Shown piece by piece: positions 1-10,426 of a DNA stretch of 64,000 nucleotides; positions within the stretch are counted from its first letter, which is position 1; every line of letters starts with the position of its first letter. The DNA comes from Glycine soja (lineage: Eukaryota > Streptophyta > Magnoliopsida > Fabales > Fabaceae), in the NCBI RefSeq assembly GCF_004193775.1, contig NC_041003.1:30308263-30372262 (forward strand), given 5' to 3'. The notes under the pieces were generated by a model. The model worked only from the letters and a program-made list of their open reading frames with translations. It was not told where the DNA came from and made no database searches. A program made the position numbers and the translations under genes.

Positions 1-1525
1 TCACAAAGGGTGTAGATGACGACGTTAGTCTCTGCGTGTCAACGACTCGTTTGCCTCTGGTTGACAAAAGGTGTAGATGACCATAAGGTATCTCTGCCTG
101 CCACCTAACTTCTCGGGTCACGATTAACAGAAATCGTTTTGTACAGATAACCACTTGGGTATCTCCGCCTGCCACCTGACTTCTCGGGTCAGGATTAACA
201 GAAATCGTTTGTACGAATAACCACTTGGGTATCTCCACATGTCATCGGACTCGCCGTCTCTGGATGACAAAGGTGCAGAAGACGACGCTAGTCTCTGCGT
301 GTCAACGGGCTCGCTTGCCCCTGGTTGACAAAGGGTGCAGATGACGACATTAGTCTCTGCGTGTCAACGGCTCGTTTGCCTCTGGTTGACAAAAGGTACG
401 GATGACCATAAGGTATCTCCGCCTACCACCTGACTTCTCGGGTCAGGATTAACAGAAATTGTTTTGTACGAATAACCACTTGGGTATCTCCGCCTGCCAC
501 CTGACTTCTCGGGTCAGGATTAACAGAAATCATTTGTACAGATAACCACTTGGGTATCTCCGCATGTCATCGGACTCATCGTCTCTGGATGAAAATGGTG
601 CAGAAGACGATGTTAGTCTCTGCGTGTCAACGGCCTCGCTTGCCCCTGGTTGACAAAGGGTACAGATGATGACGATACTCTTTGCGTGTCAACGGCTCGT
701 TTGCCTCTGGTTGACAAAATGTGCAGATGACCATAAGGTATCTCTGCCTGCCACCTGACTTCTTGGGTCAGGATTAACATAAATCGTTTTGTACGGATAA
801 CCACTTGGGTATCTCCACCTGCAACCTGACTTCTCGGGTCAGGATTAATAGAAATCGTTTGTACGGATAACCACTTGGGTATCTCCACGTGTCATTGAAC
901 TCGCCGTCTCTGGATGACAAAGGTGCAGAAGACGACATTAGTCTCTGCGTGTCAACGGGCTTGCTTGCCCCTAGTTGACAAAGGGTGCAGATGACGACAT
1001 TAGTCTCTGCATGCTACCAGACTCTGAGTCTGACAGATAGCAAAAGAGTTTTTATACGGATAAACACTTGGGTATCTCCGCCTGCCACCTGACTTCTCGG
1101 GTTAGGATTAACAGAAATTATTTTGTACTGATAACCGCTTGGGTATCTCTGCCTGCCACCTGACTTCTCGGGTCAGGATTAACAGAAATCGTTTTGTACG
1201 GATGACCACTTGGGTATCTCCGCATGTCATCGGACTCGCCGTCTCTGGATGACAAAGGTGCAGAAGACGATGTTAGTCTCTGCGTGTCAACAGGCTCGCT
1301 TGCCCCTTGTTGACAAAGGGTGTAGATGACAACGTTAGTCTTTGCATGCTACCGAACTCTGAGTCTGACGGATAGCAAAAGAGTGTTTATACGAATAACC
1401 ACTTGGGTATCTCCGCCTGCCACCTGACTTCTCGGGTCAGGATTAACAGAAATCATTTTGTACGGATAACCACTTGGGTATCTCTGCCTACCACCTGAAT
1501 TCTCGGGTCAGGATAGCGAAAGGTG
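1..1525. repeat. 325-bp higher-order tandem repeat array
   Basis: The block is a tandem array with a period of about 325 bp: equivalent points fall near 16, 341, 666 and 991. Each period holds five diverged monomers of about 61-70 bp, alternating types that contain TATCTCCGCCTGCCACC, GCATGTCATCGGACTC, or GCGTGTCAACGGGCTC. From about 1010 the order changes and a fourth type (TGCTACCGAACTCTGAG) appears. Every monomer type contains a short inverted repeat (CCTGAC/GTCAGG, GTCATC/GATGAC, GTCAAC/GTTGAC). No ORF is supported. It lies distal to the gag of the minus-strand Ogre/Tat-like element, where such elements are known to carry 3'-UTR minisatellites. Its left end is outside the window. Confidence 0.85.
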
Positions 1526-2652
1526 GGGCGATCGACAAAAGCGATGCTTTTGCTCCTATGTATCCTCAATTTGTGATAAGGAACTCAAACCTATGTAGTT
1601 CTTGACTTTGTGAGACTAAAATAGTCTTGGTGTTTTTTCACTAAAATGCGAACATGCTTTAGTAAAGAAATAAAACCCCAAACTGATCAGAGCAACATAT
1701 GATTTTTTGATGAAAAACAATGTGTCTATTGCGGAGGAAGAGTATGCTGATGAAATTTTCTCATAACCATAAATGATATTTTGGATGTTAGCGTTTCATT
1801 TCTAAACGACCATTTAGAGGAAACACTGGGTCCAACAAAATAGAAGAAAATCACTCGAAGTGTATCAATCTCACACAGGTAAGTGTTTTATCCTAATTCT
1901 GAACCATAGATATGTCATGACTTAATTTTGCAAATCATTTCCTACCAAATCAAAGATTACGTGCGTGTTCATGGATCAATAGGACTTTTTCGGGAATGGT
2001 GTTTTGGTGAGGAATTTGGCTCTGAGTGTTTGGGCCTTCTTCCAATCTTGATTGGGAATTTTCTTCTTTTGCTTTCTTCCGATCTTTGATCGGGAACTTT
2101 CTTTTCTTTGTTTTCTTCCGAGGGCAAGGATGGACATTCTCACCCTGGTCAAGGTTTATGGTAAGTTGAGATTTTGGCTCAAGGCTTGTAGAACGGCTAG
2201 ACATGATATATGTCAGGGTGTGGGTTTGGCTAGCGGTTCAGGGATAAAGGGGATGTCCCACATTATTTCCATGACACACATGCAACAATGATGATTTGGA
2301 AATTTTATGCAAAACTGGTAATGCATGCACCCATGTGGACACTCAAGCATCAAGTTTTATGGTCATGTGACACTAGGGCTCAGGATTCATTTTTCCTATT
2401 TAAGTCAACCCAATGTTTCCAAAATATGCTCCTTTATCAACTCATGCATTCATCCGAGTCCATTTTAGGTGTTCGGGAAATTTTTTACAGCATTCACCCT
2501 TCAGGTGTATACACATTTTTTCAACAAAACCGTTTGTTTTGATCGGTGAATCTTTTTCAAAGAAAAGCTGGAAGTTAATTCTTTTCAAAAGCGTGCTGGC
2601 TTTTAGTCAACCAAAGTATTTTTATTTTACTTTTCTGTTTTCTGTTTTTTTT
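1526..2652. other. non-coding retroelement spacer with LTR-like block
   Basis: No gene is seen. 1533-1610 resembles the hairpin block of the Ogre-like LTRs (shared words CGACAAAAGCG, GCTTTTGCTCCTA, TGTATCCTCAAT, CCTATGTAGTTCTT), in a degenerate form. The rest is AT-rich. Short ORFs on both strands at 1950-2658 have no recognisable domain, and I do not call them genes. Confidence 0.5.
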
Positions 2653-2741
2653 TCATGAGGTATTTTGCTACCTAAACATATGTATATTTTTGTGAGGTAG
2701 CAAGATACCTTGGATATGCATGTATATAGAAAAAATACCTC

Positions 2742-2775
<34 letters not shown>

Positions 2776-2874
2776 GAGGTATTTTTTTGCTACCTAAATT
2801 ACATACATGCATATCTAAGGTATTTTCGCTACCTAAACACACATACATATATTTTGTGAGGTATGACTATCTTC
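2653..2874. repeat. foldback centred on an (AT)n tract
   Basis: An inverted repeat is centred near 2757 on about 30 bp of alternating AT. The inner arms are AAAATACCTCACAATAT and ATATTGTGAGGTATTTT. The outer arms pair GGTAGC-ATACCTTGGATATGCATGTAT on the left with ATACATGCATATCTAAGGTAT-GCTACC on the right. GAGGTA and TACCTC words are repeated four or more times in alternating orientation. It could be a MITE-like insertion or a recombinogenic cruciform; no target duplication was identified. Confidence 0.65.
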
Positions 2875-3929
2875 CGAGCTTGTGCTTGTTTTATTTAAAT
2901 TCCTAGGATCATGAGCAACTAGGTGTGTCCTACTATGACTTGAGAAACAAAGGTGATCAAATAACAAGCCAAAATTTAAAAGGTACTTGGTTGCCTCCTA
3001 GTAGCGGTTCTTTAACGTCTTGAGCTAGACGCGTGATGACTTGTCGGTCACGGACCTAGCACTTTTGCTTACCTTTGGTTTTGGACTTGGTCGCCTGCTG
3101 GTCAGCCACGGGTCGTAGGCAATGCTCCAGCCTTTGTAGATGAGCTGAGGGGCTCTAGAGGTGGCGGCGGTGCGTCTGTTGCTCGCTGCCGGCCATCCCC
3201 AGGATGCTGTGGTGTCTCGCCCTGCGCCTGCTTGGGGGTGCAATACTTCTTGATGAAAGCTCAGTTAGTAGGGGGCCTGATGACCTTGTTGGGGGCGACG
3301 GACACTCCATAGAACTGATAGAGGCCCGAAACCAGAGCTGGAAACCCCAGGGCCCTGTTGGTTGGACTTCTCCGGGTCCACTGGGTGTCTTACGAACGCA
3401 ATCCCTACAAACAGTAGATGACATTAGAAATCAGTTGAGCGATATGCATACTTACCTATCTCATAATGGCGTGACCTTACTGGGGGGGACGAGCACCCTG
3501 TAGGACTGATAGAGGCCCGTAAACAGAGCTGGAAACCCCAGGGCCCTGTTGGACTCCTCCAAGTCCACTGGGTGTCTTGTGGGCGCGATCCCTACAAATA
3601 GTGGATGGCATCAGAAATCAGTTGAGCCACGTTATACTTACCTATGTCATGATGGCACAGACCAACTGACACTTCGGCAAGGGGAGATCAGAGTTGTGGT
3701 GGTGCGCATGATCCGCACTCGTCTCCCTATGGCGGTCTGGGTGAAATCTTGCCCCAGTATGCATAGTAGCTGCATGATAGCCTCCCACTCTGACTTTTGT
3801 GCTCGCACAGTTGGTCGCCCTCCAATATCGGGGGGTGGCCCAGGAACTGATAAAAGCAAACTACTAGCCCCTCACCCGGGAGCGTAAGCTTCGATTAAGC
3901 ATTAAGGGCGGAGGACCTTGAGTTGTCTT
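2875..3929. other. retroelement spacer with 190-bp tandem duplication
   Basis: No gene is supported. Positions 2991-3033 carry TTGCCTCC, TTCTTTAACGTC and AGCT-GACGC, a block that recurs at 12751-12793 in a different Gypsy relic. Positions about 3275-3655 hold two copies of a roughly 190-bp unit (ACTGATAGAGGCCCG at 3314 and 3505; GCTGGAAACCCCAGGGCCCTG in both). The stretch is GC-rich compared with its surroundings. Small ORFs here are on both strands and overlap, so I treat them as chance. Confidence 0.5.
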
Positions 3930-5690
3930 AAGGCATAGATGTGGAGCCCTCTGATGGCGAGGACGTGCAACCCTCTGCAGGCGAGGACGTGCAGCCCTCT
4001 GAAGGTGAGGACATGTAGTCCTCTAAAGGCGAGGGCGTGAAGCCCGCTCAAGGTGAGGATGTGTAGTCCTCTAAAGGCAAGGGCGTGCAGCCTTCTAAAG
4101 GTGAGGACGTGAAGTCCTCTGAAGGTGAGGGCGTGTGGCTCTTTGAAGGCGAGGGCGTGCAGCCCTTTGATGGTGAGGGCGTACAGCCCTCTTATGGCAA
4201 GGACGTGTAGTCCTCTGAAGGTGAGGGCGTGTAGCCCTCTGAAGGCGAGGGCGTGTAGCCCTCTGAAGGTGAGGACGTGTAGCCCTCTGAAGGTGAGAGA
4301 GTGTAGCCCTTTGAAGGCGAGGACATGTAGTCCTCTGAAGGTGAGGGCGTGTAGCTCTCTGAAGGCGAGGGCGTGTAGCCCTCTGAAGGCGAGGACGTGT
4401 AGCCCTCTGAAGGTGAGAGAGTGTAGCCCTTTGAAGGCGAGGACATGTAGTCCTCTAAAGGTGAGGGCATGTAGCCCTCTGAAGGCAAGGACGTGTAGTC
4501 CTCTGAAGGCGAGGACATGTAGTCCTCTGATGGTGAGGACATGTAGTCCTCTGAAGGTGAGGGCATGTAGCCCTCTAAAGGTGAAGGCATGTAGCCCTCT
4601 GATGGCGAGGAAGTGTAGTCGTCTAAAGGAGAGGGCATGCAGCCCTCTGACGGCGAGGACGTGTAGCCCTTTGATGGCGAGGACATGTAGTCCTCTGATG
4701 GCGAGGGTGTGCAGCCCATTGATGGTGAGGACGTGTAGTCCTCTGAAGGTGAGGTTGTGTAGCCCTCTAAAGGCGAGGACGTGTAGTCCTCTGAAGGCGA
4801 GGGCATGTAGCCCTCTGAAGGCGAGGTCCTGTAGTCCTCTAAAGGCGAGGGCGTGTAGCCCTCTGAAAGTGAGGGCATGAAGTCCTCTAATGGTGAGGGC
4901 ATGTAGCCTTCTGAAGACGAGGACATGTAGCCCTCTGAAGGCGAGGACGTGTAGCCCTCTGATGGCGAGGACGTGTAGTCCTCTGATGGCGAGGGCGTGC
5001 AGCTCTCTGATGGTGAGGACGTGTAGTCCTCTGAAGGTGAGGGCGTGTAGTCCTCTGAAGGCGAGGGCATGTAGCCCTCCGAAGGCGAGGACGTGTAGTC
5101 CTCTGAAGGCGAGGGCGTGTAGCCCTCTGAAGGTGAAGGCGTGGAGTCCTCTAAAGGTGAGGGCATGTAGCCCTCTGAAGGCGAGGATGTGTAGTCCTCT
5201 AAAGGCGAGGGCGTGCAGGCCTCTAAAGGTGAGGACGTGTAGTCCTCTGAAGGTGAGGACGTGTAGCCCTCTGAAGGTGACGGCATGTAGCCCTCTGATG
5301 GTGAGGACGTGTAGTTCTCTGAAGGCGAGGGCGTGCAGCTTTCTGAAGGTGAGGACATGTTGTCCTCTAAAGGTGAGGGCATGTAGCCCTCTGAAGGTGA
5401 GGGCGTGTAGTCCTCTAAAGGTGAGGACTTGTAGTCCTGTAAAGGCGAGGACGTGTAGCCCTCTGAAGGTGAGGGCGTGTAGCCCTCTAAGGGCGAGGAC
5501 ATGTAGTCGTCTGAAGGCGAGGGAGTGCAACCCTCTAAAGGCGTGGACGTGTAGTCCTCTGAAGGTGAGGGCGTGTAGCCCTCTAAAGGGGAGGACGTGT
5601 AGTCCTCTGAAGGCGAGGACGTGTAGTCCTCTGAAGGCGAGGACGTGCAGTCCTCTGAAGGGGAGGGCGTGCAGCCCTCTGAAGGTGAGG
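3930..5690. repeat. 24-bp minisatellite, about 73 copies
   Basis: This is an uninterrupted array of a 24-bp unit of the form GAGGRCGTGTAGYCCTCTGAAGGY. Because 24 is divisible by three and the unit lacks stops in several frames, it creates long open frames on both strands: about 608 and 573 codons on minus, and 251 and 276 on plus, reading as 8-residue repeats. These have no plausible start context and no known domain, so I regard them as a by-product. A 120-bp block (five units) is duplicated at 4270/4390, showing that unequal exchange generates longer repeats. Each unit contains a 6-bp stem with a 5-nt loop (see findings). The array lies distal to gag in the minus-strand Ogre/Tat-like element. 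Confidence 0.9.
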
Positions 5691-6164
5691 GTACTAGTAC
5701 CCAAGGGTCCACCCTTATGAGAAAGCAAGAGGTTGACTCATTAAGAGGGCCGGTCATCCCAAAGTCAAAAAGATTAGACATTAGATGTAGGAAATCTATG
5801 CAGTTAACATGATTTTTAGGGATCCAGATGCATGCAACCTTTGTCTTGAAATGCGGTAAATGCGAACTTCGTATGCAACAATGCAATGTAATGGAAAGTT
5901 GTACAATGTTCATGACGTTCTTTCCCTATTTTGTGATTTTGATTTTTATTTGATTTTTTTGGAAAACACATATTGACTGTCCTTTTGAAAGAGGTGATAT
6001 TTCATGCAACCTCATCCAATCTTTTGCAAATCTCTTCGGGAACTCCCTTAGAGTGTATGTTTTGTGGATTTAGTCACTTGATAATTTTGGAGTGACGGTG
6101 ATGGAGCCATTTAATCAATCCATTGAAATCCCAGGTTTTTCCCTCTTTTTCATTTAAAAACATC
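5691..6164. other. non-coding spacer between arrays
   Basis: AT-rich sequence inside the Ogre/Tat-like element; nothing recognisable on either strand. Confidence 0.4.
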
Positions 6165-6540
6165 GACCGGTGAGAACTTTTGATCTGTCCCTAGGTTCGT
6201 TTAAGTCTCATGCACGATGCCCCTCATTGCCCTAGTGTAGGGCTTTTAGGTATCAACCTTGTCTTTTGTCATGACCTTGTAGTAGGGAACCTATTGGGTG
6301 AGAACTTCTAATCTGCCCCTAGGTTCACTTGAGGTTTTTGCATGGTGCCTTTCATTGCCCCAGTGTAGGGCTTTGAGGTACCAATCGTTGTCTTTCGTCA
6401 TGATCTTGTAGTAGGGAACCTATTGGGTGAGAACTTCTAATCTGCCCCTAGGTTCGCTTGAGGTTTTTGCATGGTGCCTTTCATTGCCCCAGTGTAGGGC
6501 TCTGAGGTACCCATCGTTGTTTTGTTTTCACAACCTTGTA
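6165..6540. repeat. 128-bp tandem repeat, three copies
   Basis: TGAGAACTT recurs at 6171, 6299 and 6428, giving a period of 128-129 bp. Each unit contains GCCCTAGGTTC-like and CATTGCCCCAGTGTAGGGC words; the latter can pair as GCCC/GGGC around a short loop. The first copy is the most diverged. It is a third array type within the same minus-strand Gypsy element. Confidence 0.8.
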
Positions 6541-7079
6541 GTAAGGAAGAATGAAAGAAGCAGTTGATTCTCGCAAAAAGAATTTTCCAAGGACGAGAAA
6601 TAGTTGAAGGATTTTTTCAATTGACGGATTAAGTCAAATGACTCCTATTCTTGATAACTCACTTTTCTCTAAAAAGACAAAATTTCCGAAATGATAAAAT
6701 GAGGTCACATGAATGTCTATATTTTACTTGAAAACACAGTCAATCAAATTCTTTTTTCCTTTTCTTTTTGAACTTTTCTGCTTTACTCGTTGTTTACGGC
6801 ATCCTCACCAAATGTGTAGCATGAGTAATTTTTTATTGAACGGTTTTGGAAGTCCAAACTCAGGAGCGCAGGTCGCTTGAGAAAACAAACCAATGGCCTA
6901 CACCCAAATTCCAGTGGAAGCAGAGATGTAATTACGAGAGGATGAGGGACAAAGATATCAAATTTATCCATTTTATTTAGCATTGTAACTGTGGTTTACA
7001 ATAATGGCATAAACTTGAAAATCTTGATGAGTCATTAGAGACATCTAACAACAGCTTTCAAAATTGCCCCGTGTGTGGT
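6541..7079. other. spacer distal to gag, no pol detected
   Basis: In a complete Gypsy element, protease and reverse transcriptase would follow gag here. I see no DTG/DSG protease, YxDD reverse transcriptase or integrase motif on the minus strand. The 66-codon minus ORF at 6783-6983 has no recognisable domain. The element appears to lack pol, either by deletion or because it is a gag-only non-autonomous form. Confidence 0.45.
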
Positions 7080-8760
7080 GTCGCTTGTCAATGTTAGTAT
7101 TCATAAGCGATTCTCCTCATGTTCCAGCCAGCCCGCATCAATTAGACTTTGCACCTTATGCTTCAAAGTCATGCAGTGCTCAATGGAATGTCCCGAAACT
7201 CCTCCATGATATGCACATGTTGCGTTCGAGTCATATCCTCATAGAAATGGAGGTTGATGAACCTTGGCTGGGGTTATGGCTACCATTGAATTATCAAGTA
7301 GATATGGGAGCAAGTCAACATAGGACACCGAAATTGGGGTGAATTCTACAGGCTTTTCGCTGCAAAATTCATTTCTTGGTTGGTGTTTTGGTTTATGCTA
7401 AAGGTGGTGTTTGTCATTGGAAGTGCGGTAGACAGGCTTTGTGGTTGATTTAGGGATGGCCTTTGTGGATGGGTGGTGGGTAATGAGAAGGGCTGATATT
7501 GGCTGAGTAATGATGTTGTTGAGCTGGTGGGGGATTTTCCATGTAGGAACGGCAGTCGGAGCATGGGTTTCTCCTTCATTTTCACCCTCTTCATTTGCCT
7601 TAGTTTTCTCATTCATCCAAGCAGGATGATTAAATTTGCCTCTTTTCAGACCCACTTCGATCCTTTCGCTGGCGAAGACCAAATCTGTAAAACTTGAAGC
7701 CACCTGGGTTGCCAGATCCCTCCACCTTTGGGTGTATTCTTTGAAGGATTCATGCTCCTTTTTGCACATGTTCTATAGTTGCATCCTGTCTAGAGCCATA
7801 TCAGAATTGTACTGACAGTGCCTAACGAAGGCAACCATTAGGTCCTTTCATGAATGGACTCGGGAAGGTTCCAAGTTAGTGTACCAAGTAATAGCTACCC
7901 CAGTAAGACTTTCTTGGAAGAAATGTATTAGCAGTTCCTCATCTTTTGCGTATGCCCCCATCTTCCGACAATACATCTTTAGATGGTTCTTGGGACAAGT
8001 AGTCCCCTTGTACTTGTCAAAGTCCAGCACCTTGAACTTGGGAGGGGTGATGATATTAGGTACTAGGAACAACTCTTCTAGGTTAGCAAAGGCATAATCT
8101 TCGCCTCCTTCAATGGCCCTGAGCCTTTCCTCTAGATGATCCAACTTTCCCATTTCTGCCATAGCATGAGGGTTTTTACCCGTTGTGGAATGCAAGAGGT
8201 GTGGTTGTGGGTGATACTAAGGGCCCTCCAAAGTGTGTTGCAGGAGTATATCACCAACTGCTTGCCCTTCAATGGCATATCCGAGGCAAGGCTCGAAGTC
8301 AGCTAGATTGCCGTGGGGCATTTCATGTGTCTCCCCCATGGGTCAAGAGACATGTGCATGATCAGATTGAGGTTGTTGGCTCTGAATGAGTATAGGAGTG
8401 GAGTTATTGACATTCTTATTGGGAGTGTACGCCACATTGGGTGGCATATAGTTGAGAGGCAAGCCATATGGTGGGAAGGCATGCTTGTTTTTCGTACTAA
8501 ATGAGGGCCGCCCATACCTCCCAACTCTTTGCCTTCCAGACCTACCGTATCTAGGGTTGGATGATTTATTTGGTTGAGGCCATATGGGGGGGAGGGGCCA
8601 GGTCCACCTTAGCAATGATGCTGGTAGCGACTATTGCAGCCGCATTGACCTCTATTATCTCATTTATGCTCATCATGGCCTCAATCATTGTGGCCATTTT
8701 CTCTTTCAAGGCCTCTGTGTCGGCCTTCATCTGTTCTTGCACCTTCTCTACTTCACCCAT
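7080..8760 (-). pseudogene. Ogre/Tat-like Gypsy gag, broken
   Basis: Gag is the structural protein that would package the element's RNA into cytoplasmic particles. On the minus strand, a plausible start at 8760 opens an N-terminal coiled-coil-like, Glu/Lys-rich segment. A capsid-type segment follows near 7850-8100, with FDKYKGTTCPKNHL and then FFQESLTG-ITWYTNLEPSR. A further segment at 7640-7770 (KEHESFKEYTQRWRDLA) is typical of plant Gypsy gag, and a C-terminal Cys/His stretch (CAYHGG-SGHSIEHC) lies near 7150-7215. The pieces fall in different frames (for example 8343-8615, 7848-8195 and 7398-7769), so the gene is frameshifted and dead. No pol follows it. The PBS and LTR lie upstream at 10409 and 10427, in the expected order for a minus-strand element. 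Family assignment rests on recognisable gag motifs; the exact lineage is inferred. Confidence 0.75.
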
Positions 8761-10408
8761 TACTCTAGCTCTAGCACGGGTTCGGTAAGGGCTCCGTAAA
8801 ACATGTTCTTTCCTTTTGATAACAATGATTAAGTTCATTTTTTTTTCAAGGAAAGAATGCAATGAGCAATGCAACCAATGAAAAACATAGATGTATGCAA
8901 ATGATGCACAGTTGAAGTATTGCGAATTTTTACACAGGACATGGGGTTGAATCAATTTAGATTTTCAACATGGTCCATGACATCTTTGTCAAGGTGAAAC
9001 TGGAAGTAACAACGACATCAACAGTCCTAAATGTGTTTGGCAGTAGACAAAGCAGTGATGTAACCCGATCCATCTTTTGCCCCAATTTTGCAAGATGGTT
9101 ACTTCCATACTTCAACTTGACTTGATGAACCTTTTCGTAAAAGCATGAGCTTGGTTCAACCCTATGATCCAAGGAATGACAATTCTGATCGCCAATACTT
9201 CAACAACATTTCATAGAGATGAAAGGCTCGGGAATACGTATGCTATGCATGGAAAATGTAATTATGAAATTGAGATGCCTGAAGAAACATATTTTCTTAG
9301 TTAACCATGCATTAGGTACCATGTTCAATCATTTTGTTTTTAAGTGAAACGGGTTTATGATCCCAACATGGTTGGCTCATGGTACTGAACATATGCAACT
9401 AAGAATGCAACGTGAATTTTCATGCTTCCTTTTTTTGTTTTTGTTTTGCAGAGGAAAATGCAAGGACCATGTATGAGTAAACATGAAAACAAATGGTATG
9501 CAAAAAAACATGTTAGATGCAGATGCATGGTGATGAAATGACTTATGCAAAATGCAATGCATGAAATGATAAGTGACAAATGTAGGAACGATACGTCCAT
9601 TATGATGCCATGAAGAGATGCTTATGTGATGCATGATATGAGTGCATTTATGGACACGAGAGCCTGAAAAAATCATCTCTTCTTACTTGCGCATTCGGGG
9701 GCACAGTGCCCCATGTGTGCAGTTAAGAAGATGATATGGACCTTCCGGCTTCCTGTGACAAAAGACAAGACCAACATACAACGCATGCGTGACGACATGA
9801 TGCAGACGCGCAAAAGCGCAACATAGGGATGTACACAGTATGGCAATACCCACAAATAATCATATAGCAAAGGCATACATGACATTTAGGTTATATGCAT
9901 GGCAGTGTTTAAAAGTCACGCAACGTGTTCACTTCGTGTCCCTACTTTAGGGACCTAAACGAGAGGAACTAAAAGGCTTTTAGTGATAATTCCCAAGGTG
10001 GCCATATCTCTCTTGATGGTTTCTAGAGGTATCATCCCCTTCGAAAAACATATTGCGGCAGTAGGGACTACCAGCAACAATATGTTATCAAAGAAAAACA
10101 AACTCTAGATGAGGGTTCACTGTTATCAAGCAAGTCGGAGACCCAACAGGACCACAGATTCACCTCCACTTCTTATGTTCCCATGGACCCGGGTATAAGG
10201 CCCCTTTTCAACTCACCATGTGTACAAATAGTGTTGGTGTTTGTGTGCATCAAATGAATAAATATCTATCTCATGCATACATTTCAAAAACACACTAAAA
10301 GCATCAAAGAGTTATATACAAGAACGTAAGGGAAATAAAAGGAAATCGACAAAAGAGGAAGTCATGATATTGCACGAGATTAGAAGGCCTAACTTTCTAA
10401 AAACAGTT
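8761..10408 (-). other. 5' leader of the Ogre/Tat-like element
   Basis: This is sequence between the PBS and gag on the minus strand. It is rich in CATG/ATGCA words and has no domain-bearing ORF. Long untranslated leaders are usual in this lineage. Confidence 0.45.
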
Positions 10409-10424
10409 CCCAGTGGAGTCGCCA
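10409..10424 (-). other. primer binding site of the Ogre/Tat-like element
   Basis: The minus strand reads TGGCGACTCCACTGGG two bases inside the LTR end (LTR terminus CAACA, then GT, then the PBS). This is not the initiator-Met type used by the Copia elements in this window. It is the type seen next to LTRs of Ogre/Tat-like elements in legumes, probably tRNA-Arg; that identity is from memory and was not checked against a tRNA. It fixes the element's orientation as minus. Confidence 0.7.
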
Positions 10425-10426
10425 AC

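Noticed and set aside
1..1525. CRISPR-like array
   Set aside because: Monomers are adjacent and mutually related, there are no unique spacers, and the surrounding DNA is a plant retroelement.
3902..5728. Very long minus ORF of 608 codons made of GLHVLAFR-like octapeptides, plus other long frames
   Set aside because: The 24-bp unit is divisible by three and lacks stops in several frames, so long open frames arise automatically on both strands. No start context, signal or known repeat protein family was seen, and it lies in a retroelement spacer.
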